Shown here in pieces: positions 24,359-32,607 of a stretch of 34,601 nucleotides of DNA (position 1 is its first letter; the number at the start of each line of letters is the position of its first letter). The translations under genes were made by a program, and so were the position numbers. Source of the DNA: Hymenobacter glacialis (GTDB lineage: Bacteria; Bacteroidota; Bacteroidia; Cytophagales; Hymenobacteraceae); assembly GCF_001816165.1 (NCBI RefSeq), contig NZ_MDZC01000063.1, forward strand, positions 1 to 34,601. Reading direction: 5' to 3'. Under the pieces are notes generated by a model. That model was not told the DNA's origin, did not search any database, and worked only from the letters and a program-made list of their open reading frames with translations.

Positions 24359-24892
24359 CTACTGCAAGGCCGGGTCGACTACGAACGGAAACCGCTGCAC
24401 CGATTCCCACGGCCCGCCGCGGTAAGCCCACAAGTGCAGCCCCGTGCCCATGGCGCAAAACGGGGCAAAATCTGCCTGCAAATCGGCGAGCAGCTGCCGG
24501 GCCACGGCCGGGTCTACCTTGTTTTGAACGGTGACGTGGGGCTGCAGCTTCTGCTGGTCCTGCGGGGTGAGGTGGGCCGCAAACCGCTGCTGCAACTGCC
24601 GGTGCAACGCCAGCAGCTCCGGGTGCTGCAGCGTGAACGCCACGCCCCGGCCCAACGAACGCACCCCCGACACCTGCAGCGGCAGCGGGCCCACCGCCTG
24701 GCAGCAGGCTTCCAGCTCCCGGCACACGGCGGCCAGCTCCGCGCCGGGCAGGTGGTGAAACAGGGTGAGGTGGGCCGCCAGGTAGTTGATTTTGGCTGGG
24801 AAGTGCTGGCGCCGAAGGGCATTGAAATACGTGTGGGCGGCATCATCCAGGGTCAGGGTGAGGATGAGCGGAACAGCAGCAAATTCAGACAT
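24359..24892 (-). CDS. 2'-5' RNA ligase (LigT/2H phosphoesterase) family protein
   Basis: A 177-residue protein with the two H-x-T-x motifs of the 2H superfamily: HLTLFH near residue 44 and HVTVQN near residue 122. Members hydrolyse cyclic phosphodiesters or 2'-5' linkages in RNA or nucleotides. The ATG at 24892 gives MSEFAAVPLILTLTLDDAA, in agreement with the family; a longer frame to 24937 is not needed. It converges on the BLUF gene (stops 24336 and 24359). Confidence 0.88.
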   Translation of the reverse strand: MSEFAAVPLILTLTLDDAAHTYFNALRRQHFPAKINYLAAHLTLFHHLPGAELAAVCRELEACCQAVGPLPLQVSGVRSLGRGVAFTLQHPELLALHRQLQQRFAAHLTPQDQQKLQPHVTVQNKVDPAVARQLLADLQADFAPFCAMGTGLHLWAYRGGPWESVQRFPFVVDPALQ

Positions 24893-25087
24893 GAGGCGGG
24901 GCGTAGGCGAAGCAAAGTGGCGTACGCAGGTTAGCAATGGTTGGTTAAAATAATATGTGGCAATTGTCTGATAATGAACATGTACTGTCGATGAATAAAT
25001 TGTAAAAATTCAGCCCGGAAAGCCTGCTAAGAGGACTTAATTTGCCGGCCAAAACGTTGAGTCAGTATCCGTCACCAATCCGATTTC

Positions 25088-26211
25088 ATGCTAACTGCCG
25101 GCTCCCTCGTTTCCATATCCGATGCCCTGCTCACCGACCGGCCCGCCCCGGCATCGGCCCCGCGCACCCACTCGGCCAAGCTGTGGCTGCCGCAGCGCGT
25201 GGTGTTCACGCCCGATGCGCTGGACGAGGAATTTGGCCAGCAAATCCTGGCCCGCGTGTCGGCCCAAAACCTGGAGGTGGAGTTGCTGAAAAGTAACCGC
25301 ATCACCGGCCTGCGCCAGGGCGACGACGTGCGCGCCACCTACCGCACCGCCAAAAACACCCTGGCCGTGGTGAAGGCCCCCGCCGGCGCCCTGCGCCTGC
25401 AGCCCACCCCGCCCTCGGCCCACTGGCAGCTCAACCTGGCCGAAGGCTGTCCCGCCCACTGCCAGTACTGCTACCTGGCCGCAGCCTCAGCGGCCCGCCC
25501 GTGGTGAAAGCCTTCGCCAACCTGCCCCAGCTCCTGGCCAACACCGCCACCTACGAGCAGCCCGGCCGCGTTACCAGCTTCGAGGCCAGCTGCTACACCG
25601 ACGTGCTGGGCATTGAGCACCTCACCGGCAGCCTGGCCGAGGCTGTGCGCTATTTCGGTACCCGCGAAGCGGCCCAGCTGCGCTTCGTGAGCAAGTACGA
25701 CCACGTGGGCGCGCTGCTGAATCTGCCGCACCACGGCCGCACCCGCGCCCGTTTCTCCCTGAACGCCGAGGCCGTGGTGCGGCGCCTGGAGGGCGGCACG
25801 GCCTCGGTGGAGGCGCGCATTCAGGCCATGCGCCGGCTGGCCTTGCCGGCGGCCCAGGGCGGGGGCGGCTACCCCGTGGGCGTGGTGCTGGCCCCCATCA
25901 TGCCCATTCCCGACTGGCAGCAGCATTACACCGACCTGCTCGACCGCTTGCAGGCCGCCTTCGATTTCGACTGCGACCTCACCGTGGAGTTCATCACCCA
26001 CCGCTTCACGCCCGGCTCCAAAGACGTGCTGCTGCAGTGGTACCCCAACACCAGCCTCGACCTGGAAGAGGAGGGACGCGCCGTGAAGCGCAACAAGTTC
26101 GGCGGCCTGAAATACGTGTACCAGCCCGAGCAGATGAAGGCCATGAAAGCCTGGTTCTACACGGAGTGGCAGCGCCGCTTCCCCCACGCCCCGGTGCAGT
26201 ACTGGACGTAG
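25088..26211 (+). pseudogene. SPL-family radical SAM protein, split by a single-base frameshift
   Basis: Similar to spore-photoproduct-lyase-like radical SAM proteins, which repair or modify DNA bases in other families. The first ~133 codons hold a preceding domain and the cluster motif NLAEGCPAHCQYCYLA (CxxxCxxC). At ~25480 one base is missing: the expected CYLAGSLSGPPVVKAF is recovered only by adding one G, whereas the actual frame ends at TGA 25505. Reading then continues in the next frame (KAFANLPQLLANTATY ... SKYDHVGALLNLPHHGRTRARFSLN ... VGVVLAPIMPIPDW) to the stop at 26211. Apart from that base the gene is complete. Either a recent mutation or an assembly error in a short G run. Confidence 0.85.
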
Positions 26212-26288
26212 TGTGAGAGGTGACCCGGAATACGACGGCACCAGGTACCCCATTCCAATGCTGCCCGTAAGCCTTCTACATTTACGGC

Positions 26289-27554
26289 ATGCCTACTTAC
26301 TCCCTCGTCATCCAAAACGCCGCCCAGGTCCTCACCATGGCCGGTGGGCCCACCGACCGCCCCCTGGCATGTCTGGAACTGAGCAATTGGACCGTTATTG
26401 AGCACGGCTACGTGGCCTGTGAGGGCGATGCCATCGTGGCCGTGGGTCCCATGAGCGAGCTGAACCCCGCGCACATCGGCTCCGAAACCCGGGTTGTCGA
26501 TGCCTCCGGCCGCGTGGTGATGCCCGGGCTGGTGGAGTGCCACACCCACCTGGTATTCGGCGGCAACCGCGCCCATGAGTTTGAGCGCAAGCTGGGCGGC
26601 GAGTCTTACCTCGAAATACTGGTCGGCGGCGGGGGCATTCTGAGCACCGTGCGCGCCACCCGTGCCGCCTCCGAGCCCGAGCTGCTGGCCAATGCCCTGC
26701 ACCATCTGGCGGGCTTTCGCCACTACGGCGTGACCACGCTGGAGGCCAAAAGCGGCTACGGCCTCGACCATGCCACCGAGCTGCGCCTGGTGCGGGTGGC
26801 CCGGGAGGCGGGGCAGCGGCAGCCGGTGCGGGTGGTGCCCACTTTCCTGGGTGCCCACGTAGTGCCGCCCGAGTTCAAGGCCGCCGGGCCGCGGGCCTAC
26901 GTCGACTTTTTGCTGCGCGAAGTGCTGTCGGACCTGAAAGGGGAGGCAGCGTTCGTGGATATTTTCTGTGAGGAAGGTGCTTTTCCGCTGGATGTCTCGC
27001 GCTATTACCTGGCGCAGGCCCACAAAATGGGTTTCGGCTTGAAGATTCACGCCGAGCAGATGCACGACCTGGGCGGCTGCGAGATGGCCGCCGAGCTGGG
27101 CGCCACCAGCATCGACCACTGCGACTACCTCACGCCCGCCGCCGCCGCCCGCATTGCCGCCCACACCGGTGGCCGCACCGTGGCCGTGCTACTGCCACTG
27201 GTGCCCCTATTTCTGCGACAAGACCAATACGCCGCCGGCCGCGAGTTCATCCAGGCTGGCCTGCCGGTGGCCCTGAGCACGGATTTCAACCCCGGTTCCT
27301 GCCCCAGCAAAAATCTGTGGCTGGCCCTGTCCGTCGCCTGCCTGAAAATGGGTTTCACGCCCAAAGAAGCCGTGGCCGCCGCCACGCTCAACGCCGCCTG
27401 GGCCATTGCCCAGCAGCACGATTGCGGCAGCCTCGAGCCCGGCAAGCGGGCCGACATCCTGGTGCTCAACGTGGGCAGCGTGGCCGAAATCCCGTATTGG
27501 CTCGGCGAAAACCCTGTGCGGGACGTGTTCATCGGCGGCGAGCCGGTGCGATGA
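26289..27554 (+). CDS. hutI: imidazolonepropionase
   Basis: Third step of histidine degradation: hydrolyses imidazolonepropionate to N-formimino-glutamate. The 421-residue amidohydrolase shows the metal ligands in VECHTHLVFGGNRAHEFERK, the family signature TLEAKSGYGLD, the histidines of FLGAHVVP and KIHAEQMHDLGG, and the aspartate in LSTDFNPGSCPSKNL. The length is normal. No hutH, hutU or hutG is encoded in this window. A TACATTTA box ends five bases before the ATG, which would give a nearly leaderless transcript if it is the promoter. Confidence 0.96.
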   Translation: MPTYSLVIQNAAQVLTMAGGPTDRPLACLELSNWTVIEHGYVACEGDAIVAVGPMSELNPAHIGSETRVVDASGRVVMPGLVECHTHLVFGGNRAHEFERKLGGESYLEILVGGGGILSTVRATRAASEPELLANALHHLAGFRHYGVTTLEAKSGYGLDHATELRLVRVAREAGQRQPVRVVPTFLGAHVVPPEFKAAGPRAYVDFLLREVLSDLKGEAAFVDIFCEEGAFPLDVSRYYLAQAHKMGFGLKIHAEQMHDLGGCEMAAELGATSIDHCDYLTPAAAARIAAHTGGRTVAVLLPLVPLFLRQDQYAAGREFIQAGLPVALSTDFNPGSCPSKNLWLALSVACLKMGFTPKEAVAAATLNAAWAIAQQHDCGSLEPGKRADILVLNVGSVAEIPYWLGENPVRDVFIGGEPVR

Positions 27555-27606
27555 GGCGCCCGAAGTAGTCTACAGACAGTGACGGGCAGTGGCGCGAAGC
27601 GGTGTA

Positions 27607-29301
27607 CTACCGCAACTCGTACGACACCCCAACCAGGGCCCCGGCGCCCCACAGGTAGCGCGGCGTGAGGCCGGATATGGGTTTTGGCAACGAGGTGAGG
27701 AAGTAGGTGGCGTGAGGCTGGGCCAGCAGCTCAAGGCGCGGCCCCACCCGGTAGTGCAGGTCCAGCCCGGCCATGACCGACAAGCTGAGCGGGCGATAAG
27801 GGCTGTTGTTTTTTAATGCAGAAGGGGCGGAGCGGGTAGTGCTGCCGCCCAGGTACACGGCTACATCAGTCCCGGCCCGCAGTCCGTAGCGGAGGTGCTT
27901 ACTGGCTTGCCCCAGGGCATAGCTCACGCGCACGGGCACGGTGGCAAACCGGTAAGTGTCGCGCTGGCGGAGGCTGACCTCCCGCGAGGCCCGAGTAGGC
28001 AAGCCCGACACCGAGTAAGTTGTGTAGGAAACCGGACCGGAGTAGTCCGTCCTCGTAGCGTATTCCTGGTAGCCCAGGCCCGCGCTCACGCCCCATCGGC
28101 CGCTCAGCACGCGGCGTGCCTGCACTTGCAGGCCAAACCCGGTGCTGCTTTTTTCTTTCTCGGCCAGGGCATTGGCGATGACGTTGTCACTGGCAGGACC
28201 GGCCGCCGTGGGGGGAAGGTTGCGGTTGGGCAGGGGTTCCAAACTGGCACCTCCGCCCAGCGTTCGGAAGGTTTGGGCCGGGCCGCCCAGCAGCTGCAGT
28301 GCCCAGCGTTGGGCCACCACCACCGGCATAGCGGGCGCGGTGTCGGCACTAAGCTGGGCGGTGGGCAGCGGAAAGCCTGCCAGCGCCAGGGCAGGGGTGC
28401 GCCGCAGCATGGCGCCCGCTGCGGCGGTGTTCTGCGCGCTGCCAGCAGCGTCTGGCGCGTCCTCATTCGTGCCCGCTTGCGGGCTATCTGCTAACGACTG
28501 CGACTGATTAACACCCGCCACCGGAGCGGAAAGCCCAGCCAGCGGAACTGCGGGCAAAGCCGGCGAAGCATCCCCGGTCGCCAGTGCCTCGGCCGGCGCA
28601 ACACGCGGCCTTGCCGTTTTGCTCGCTTCTGGCGCCGTTTCCTGGCGCACTGCCACTTTCTCAGTATTACTAGCAGCTGCCCCCATAGCCGGCACACTGG
28701 CCGCAGCATCCGAATCAGCAGCAGTAATCGGCTCGGCGTAAGCTGCGTCAGCACGGCCCGCCGAAAAATTGCCTGACCTGACTGCGGCCAGGCGCCGACC
28801 ACGGGTAGCAGCGGCCGAGCGATTCAGAGTCGTAACGTCTATATTCTTTTGAAAAGCAGGAAGCGGGTTTTTAGCTGCAGCCAGTTCAGTGGCTTGGGCC
28901 GCGGTGGCCGTGCCAGTCGAAGTCCGGGCTGCGGGGCTGTTTGGCCCAGCCGCAACGGCACCAGCTACATCAGTCGCTGCCTGTGGAGGCACTGAAGCCG
29001 TGGCTGCGGTGCGGTTTTCGCTTCGCGGGCCAGTCGTTGCCATTTGCCCGGTGCCGGCGGCCGATTGACCCGGGCCCGCGGTGCGCCACCACTGCCAGGC
29101 TGCTCCGCCCACCACGGCCAGTAGCAGGCCCAGCAGCAGCACCGGGCTCCAGCGGCGCCGGCGGCGCAGCTGCGGCCGGGCCACCGGTAGCGGCAGCTGG
29201 GCTTTGATACCGGCCCACAGCTGCGCCGGCGGCTCCTGGCCGTAGTCGGCCAGGCGGTTGCGCAGGGCATCGTACAAGTCGTCGGGTTTGCGGTCGGTCA
29301 T
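27607..29301 (-). CDS. membrane-anchored protein with long linker and C-terminal beta-barrel-like domain (sigma partner)
   Basis: A 564-residue protein overlapping the ECF sigma gene by four bases (ATGA). Residues 1-~50 are cytoplasmic and anti-sigma-like in style (DLYDALRNRLADYGQEPPAQLWAGI), with no zinc HxxxCxxC motif. A basic stop-transfer RRRRR leads into one membrane helix (~52-72, VLLLGLLLAVVGGAAWQWW). Next comes ~250 residues of Ala/Thr/Pro/Ser-rich low complexity, and from ~345 a beta-rich, aromatic domain resembling outer-membrane beta-barrel proteins (GWGVSAGLGYQEYATRTDY is its style; LQVQARRVLSGRWGVSAGLG is the actual opening). It could bridge the two membranes or simply hold a barrel-like periplasmic sensor. 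The upstream extension of the frame to 29643 overlaps sigma and is rejected. Confidence 0.8.
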   Translation of the reverse strand: MTDRKPDDLYDALRNRLADYGQEPPAQLWAGIKAQLPLPVARPQLRRRRRWSPVLLLGLLLAVVGGAAWQWWRTAGPGQSAAGTGQMATTGPRSENRTAATASVPPQAATDVAGAVAAGPNSPAARTSTGTATAAQATELAAAKNPLPAFQKNIDVTTLNRSAAATRGRRLAAVRSGNFSAGRADAAYAEPITAADSDAAASVPAMGAAASNTEKVAVRQETAPEASKTARPRVAPAEALATGDASPALPAVPLAGLSAPVAGVNQSQSLADSPQAGTNEDAPDAAGSAQNTAAAGAMLRRTPALALAGFPLPTAQLSADTAPAMPVVVAQRWALQLLGGPAQTFRTLGGGASLEPLPNRNLPPTAAGPASDNVIANALAEKEKSSTGFGLQVQARRVLSGRWGVSAGLGYQEYATRTDYSGPVSYTTYSVSGLPTRASREVSLRQRDTYRFATVPVRVSYALGQASKHLRYGLRAGTDVAVYLGGSTTRSAPSALKNNSPYRPLSLSVMAGLDLHYRVGPRLELLAQPHATYFLTSLPKPISGLTPRYLWGAGALVGVSYELR

Positions 29302-29867
29302 GGCAATTGGGGGTGGTGATGGGCCGCCAGGCGGCGTTCGAGCAGGCGGCGGGCCCGCGCCAGCTGCGATTTGGAAGTGCCTTCGGCAATGCCCAGCAGC
29401 TCGGCTATTTCCTGGTGCGAGTAGCCCTCCACGGCGTAGAGGTTGAGCACGGCGCGGTAGCCGGGCGGCAGCGTGGCCAGCAGGGCCAGCAGGTCGTCGG
29501 CGGCCAGCTGCTCCACGGCGCAGGGTTCGGGGCTGGCCAGGTCGTGGGCCACGTCGTCGGGGTCGAGGGTGGGGGCGGGGTGGCGCAGGCGGTGCTGCTC
29601 CAGCGCGTGCAGGGAGGTGGTTACGGCAATGCGCCGGGCCCACGCCTCAAAGGGTCCCTGGCCCCGGTATTGGTCGAGGCGGGTGAATATTTTAACGAAC
29701 GTGTTTTGCAGCGCGTCCTCCGCTTCGGCCCGGCTGGGGCAGTAGCGCAGGCACACGCCCATGAGCAGATACGCCAGCCGCTGGTAGAGCTGGTGTTGCG
29801 CCGCCGATTCGCCGCGCCGGCACGCCGCCAGCAGCGTCTCATCGACCGGAGCTAGAGGAGGCGGCAT
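29298..29867 (-). CDS. ECF-type RNA polymerase sigma factor
   Basis: A 189-residue sigma-70 family factor. Region 2 is in LYQRLAYLLMGVCLRYCPSRAEAEDALQNTFVKIFTRLDQYRGQGPFEAWARRIAVTTSLHALEQ, including the usual DALQNTFVKIF stretch; region 4 is in LPPGYRAVLNLYAVEGYSHQEIAELLGIAEGTSKSQLARARRLLERRL with the helix-turn-helix. The start is ATG 29867. The overlapping downstream gene encodes its likely membrane regulator, so the pair forms a signalling unit. A perfect 10-bp inverted repeat lies ~83 bases upstream. Confidence 0.93.
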   Translation of the reverse strand: MPPPLAPVDETLLAACRRGESAAQHQLYQRLAYLLMGVCLRYCPSRAEAEDALQNTFVKIFTRLDQYRGQGPFEAWARRIAVTTSLHALEQHRLRHPAPTLDPDDVAHDLASPEPCAVEQLAADDLLALLATLPPGYRAVLNLYAVEGYSHQEIAELLGIAEGTSKSQLARARRLLERRLAAHHHPQLP

Positions 29868-29949
29868 AAATAAAGTAAGGGTGAAGGCGAGCTGTACAGC
29901 ACCCGCCTCATAAAGCCCTGACCGGCGGCCGGCCCGGGCGGTTGCATGA

Positions 29950-29977
29950 CCGTAAATTTATTTTGAAAAATTTACGG
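29950..29977. promoter_or_regulatory. perfect 10-bp inverted repeat upstream of the sigma gene
   Basis: CCGTAAATTT (29950-29959) and AAATTTACGG (29968-29977) are exact reverse complements around an 8-base spacer. It is AT-rich inside GC-rich DNA and lies 83-110 bases upstream of the sigma start on the minus strand. An operator or the flank of a promoter is likely. Confidence 0.5.
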
Positions 29978-30084
29978 ATTGGGGTACAATTTCGCGCCGT
30001 GCAAAGGCTTCGCCGTATTCTTGCTTTGCAGCTCTGCCTTTGAGTACTCAGTTAAAGCCAACTGCAGTAAAAAAGGCGGTCATA

Positions 30085-30160
30085 CTGAGCTTGCCGAAGC
30101 ATCTCTACCGCAGCAGTAATATAGATTACTGTTATGGTAGAGATGCTTCGGCAAGCTCAG
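30085..30160. repeat. dispersed long palindrome, copy 3 of 3
   Basis: Arms at 30085-30109 and 30136-30160 are exact reverse complements over 25 bases, and pairing continues imperfectly outward to about 30078 and 30169. It shares CCGAAGCATCTCTACC with copy 2 but has a TTG in place of GCAG in the GAGCGCAGCC stretch, so it is a subfamily variant. Confidence 0.88.
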
Positions 30161-30247
30161 CATTACGTTCTGAGTTAAAAAGGCCTGTTCCTGCACGGAC
30201 CCCCATTAGCCTGCCCGCCCATTCACTTCACTTATTTGCCTCCGCCC

Positions 30248-31084
30248 GTGATACCCTATTTCCACGTCGACGCCTTCGCCCAGCGTCCTTTTGCCGGCAA
30301 CCCCGCCGGCGTGTGCCCCCTCCCAGCCTGGCTGCCCGCCGCGCAGATGCAGCAAATAGCGGCTGAAAACAACCTCGCCGAAACCGCCTTCATCGTGCCG
30401 CGCACCGGGGCTGAGTATGACATCCGCTGGTTCACGCCCGCCGTCGAAATTGACTTGTGCGGGCACGCCACCCTGGCCTCGGCCCACGTCCTGTTCACGC
30501 ACCTGGATTTTGCCGGGGAGCAGGTGGTTTTCCACAGCCAAAGCGGCCCGCTGCACGTGTCGCGCGAAGCCGACGGCCGCCTCACGCTCGATTTTCCCTC
30601 GCGCCCTCCCCAGGAAATGGCCACGCACCCCACCGGCCTCACCGACGCCCTGCACGCTACACCCCTGCGCGTGCTGGCCGCGCGCGACCTGCTGGTCACT
30701 TTCAACACCGAAGCCGAGGTGCTGGCCCTCAAACCCGACTACGCCCGTATCGCGGCCCTCGAATACGTGGGCGTTATCGCCACCGCGCCCGGCACCGATG
30801 GGGTAGACTTTGTGTCCCGCTTCTTCGCACCCCGCGTGGGCGTGCCCGAAGACCCCGTTACCGGCTCGGCTCACAGCACCCTGATTCCTTTTTGGGCCGA
30901 AAAGCTGGGCAAAACCGAGCTGCGCGCCCGTCAGATTTCGCCCCGCGGCGGCGACCTGTGGTGCCGGCTAAGAGGTGACCGGGTGGACATCAGCGGCTAC
31001 GCGGTGACGTATGCAAAGGGCGAAATATCGGTTGGTAAAGAAGCGGAGGCCGTAGGTTCGGCAGATACTGGGGGTGTGCAGTAG
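30248..31084 (+). CDS. PhzF family epimerase/isomerase
   Basis: A 278-residue protein of the PhzF/diaminopimelate-epimerase fold. Visible are YFHVDAFAQRPFAGNPAGVCPL, the catalytic glutamate in NNLAETAFIVP, WFTPAVEIDLCGHATLASAHVLF, and EDPVTGSAHSTLIPFWAEKLGK in the second domain. Members act in phenazine or other small-molecule pathways; here no pathway neighbours identify the substrate. GTG 30248 gives a family-like start (VIPYFHVDAF); TTG 30236 would add four residues. No ATG precedes the conserved strand. Confidence 0.92.
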   Translation: MIPYFHVDAFAQRPFAGNPAGVCPLPAWLPAAQMQQIAAENNLAETAFIVPRTGAEYDIRWFTPAVEIDLCGHATLASAHVLFTHLDFAGEQVVFHSQSGPLHVSREADGRLTLDFPSRPPQEMATHPTGLTDALHATPLRVLAARDLLVTFNTEAEVLALKPDYARIAALEYVGVIATAPGTDGVDFVSRFFAPRVGVPEDPVTGSAHSTLIPFWAEKLGKTELRARQISPRGGDLWCRLRGDRVDISGYAVTYAKGEISVGKEAEAVGSADTGGVQ

Positions 31085-31106
31085 CTATTTTGCATTGTAT
31101 TAGTGC

Positions 31107-31131
31107 AGTCCCGCCTGATTCGGTGCGGACT
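31107..31131 (+). terminator. hairpin after the PhzF-like gene
   Basis: AGTCCCGC and GCGGACT pair with one bulged C across a ten-base loop, 23 bases after the stop, followed by TATTCTACT. It looks like a weak intrinsic terminator. Confidence 0.4.
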
Positions 31132-31156
31132 ATTCTACTGATTAGCATACTATGGG

Positions 31157-31199
31157 CGTATGGCCATTGCTTGCATCTTCGCTGAGCAACGGTCATACG
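31157..31199. promoter_or_regulatory. imperfect 14-bp inverted repeat upstream of the AT-rich gene
   Basis: CGTATGGCCATTGC (31157-31170) and GCAACGGTCATACG (31186-31199) are reverse complements except at two positions. The repeat ends 27 bases before the ATG of the AT-rich gene and could be a leader hairpin, an operator, or an edge of the acquired segment. Confidence 0.4.
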
Positions 31200-31226
31200 T
31201 TGTAACCTGTTCTAAAACCAGACGCA

Positions 31227-31784
31227 ATGATAATTCTGCCAAACAAAGAAAGATTTATTCAAGAAAATTTTATTGAATTTTCATTCAACAATGAGGAAGA
31301 TTATGTACCGGATTATAGGCTTTTCGAGAAGCTAAACTCAACAGACCAATATTATCTTGCTCAACATTACAATTGGGATGATGGCGTTGAGATTTTGAAA
31401 TGGATAGTTGAAAGTCAAAAGTGCGACAAAGGAACTGCGTCATTAATTTTTTGGACGTCAGAACCTGATTATTATTTAGAACAATCTGTCGATGAAATTT
31501 CAGAGGATGAAAAAGAGGTATTTTTACTGCTGAGAAGAATAGTTGAAAAATATAACAACAAAGAATTTACAAAATCAAATCTAAAATATGACCCAACAAA
31601 CAGAGTAAATAAAATAGATTGGAGTAGGGTAAATTTTGAATGGAGTATTCCGGAAGAAATTAGAAAACCAACAAAAGGATTTTCTATAATCAGTCTTGGA
31701 GGCATTCAACAAAAAATTTGGGAATGGCAACGCAAACGAAAAGAAGCCAAACGTGCAGCCAAAAGGTTAAAACGAAAAAAATAA
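31227..31784 (+). CDS. AT-rich hypothetical protein with DUF4274-like segment (acquired)
   Basis: A 185-residue soluble protein. Residues ~40-80 (DQYYLAQHYNWDDGVEILKWIVESQKCDKGTASLIFW) match the NWDDG...C..GTA..IFW pattern I associate with DUF4274; that assignment is from memory. The last ~25 residues are very basic (QRKRKEAKRAAKRLKRKK) and may bind nucleic acid. The DNA is strikingly AT-rich: one 60-base line that I counted (31261-31320) has 17 G or C, against neighbours well above half. This indicates recent transfer, probably from a low-GC Bacteroidota. Small lone genes with this domain are sometimes immunity-like proteins; no toxin is seen beside it. Confidence 0.75.
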   Translation: MIILPNKERFIQENFIEFSFNNEEDYVPDYRLFEKLNSTDQYYLAQHYNWDDGVEILKWIVESQKCDKGTASLIFWTSEPDYYLEQSVDEISEDEKEVFLLLRRIVEKYNNKEFTKSNLKYDPTNRVNKIDWSRVNFEWSIPEEIRKPTKGFSIISLGGIQQKIWEWQRKRKEAKRAAKRLKRKK

Positions 31785-31899
31785 CATCAGGCATTTGGCA
31801 TTCGGCAAAAAAGCGCGTTCAATAATTAAATGAAGCCTTGCGGTCCGAGATTTGCGTCTTCGCCAAGCGCCAAAATGCTAGAATTGCTTGTCCAAATCC

Positions 31900-32484
31900 C
31901 TACGATTTCGCAGGCGCTTTTTTCTTGGCCGCACGGGTGCTCGCCCCCAGCCGCTCGGGGTTCTCCGCCAGGAACTTGCCCCAGCTTTTGCCGCCGCTCA
32001 CGCTGGCGTTGTTGCCCTTCATGTAGTGGTGGCACAGGGCCACGGAGAGGGCATCGGTGGCGTCCAGAAACTTGGAGGCTTCGGCAATGGGCGGGAGCGT
32101 GAGGGTCTGGCGCAGCATGTGGGCCACTTGCTCCTTGGTGGCCGAGCCGGAGCCTGTCACCGACTGCTTTACCTTGGTGGGGGCGTACTCCACGTAGGGA
32201 ATCTGGCGGGAGAGGGCGGCGGCAATAGCCACGCCCTGCGCCCGGCCCAACTTCAGCATACTCTGTACGTTGACCCCAAAAAACGGGGCTTCGATGGCCA
32301 GCTCATCGGGCAGGTACTCGTCGATGAGCTCCAGCATGCGGTCGAAAATCCGCTTTAGCTTTACGGCGTGATTCGACCCCAGCGCCTTCATATTGATAAC
32401 GTCGTAGCACAGCACGTCGACCCGCTGGCCGCGCACCTCAATCAGGGCGTAGCCCATAATCTGGGTGCCGGGGTCCACGCCCAT
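31900..32484 (-). CDS. ruvC: crossover junction endodeoxyribonuclease RuvC
   Basis: Cuts Holliday junctions during recombinational repair. The acidic active-site residues are visible in MGVDPGTQIMGYALI, ELAIEAPFFGVNVQSMLKLGRAQG, and FLDATDALSVALCHHYM. With ATG 32484 the protein has 194 residues, but the first strand (KIIMGVDPG) would be trimmed; TTG 32544 would restore it (214 residues) and may be the true start. The basic tail (RAAKKKAPAK) is common in Bacteroidota. ruvA and ruvB are not in the window. It diverges from the membrane protein gene that starts at 32608. Confidence 0.93.
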   Translation of the reverse strand: MGVDPGTQIMGYALIEVRGQRVDVLCYDVINMKALGSNHAVKLKRIFDRMLELIDEYLPDELAIEAPFFGVNVQSMLKLGRAQGVAIAAALSRQIPYVEYAPTKVKQSVTGSGSATKEQVAHMLRQTLTLPPIAEASKFLDATDALSVALCHHYMKGNNASVSGGKSWGKFLAENPERLGASTRAAKKKAPAKS

Positions 32485-32607
32485 GATGATTTTGGGCAGC
32501 AGCTCGACAGCAGGAGCGGGGCGGGGGCGAAGGGGGGCAGCCAAAGGAACGAGGGTGAGGAGCAACAAGGCGGAAGCGCCGAAATAGCCGCGGCCAAGGG
32601 ACTTCCT

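Larger units (their letters stand above)
29868..30247. other. gene-free region between sigma and PhzF-like genes
   Basis: About 380 bases without a plausible gene between two divergent starts. It contains the inverted repeat at 29950-29977 and copy 3 of the long palindrome (30085-30160). The rest shows no RNA gene that I can recognise. Confidence 0.7.

Noticed and set aside
29302..29643. Extension of the sigma-partner frame into the sigma gene
   Set aside because: It overlaps the sigma factor in a different frame and is low complexity; ATG 29301 with the ATGA overlap explains the pair better.
31785..31899. Possible small gene between the AT-rich gene and ruvC
   Set aside because: Short frames here run into ruvC antisense and resemble no family; the stretch is best left as noncoding.
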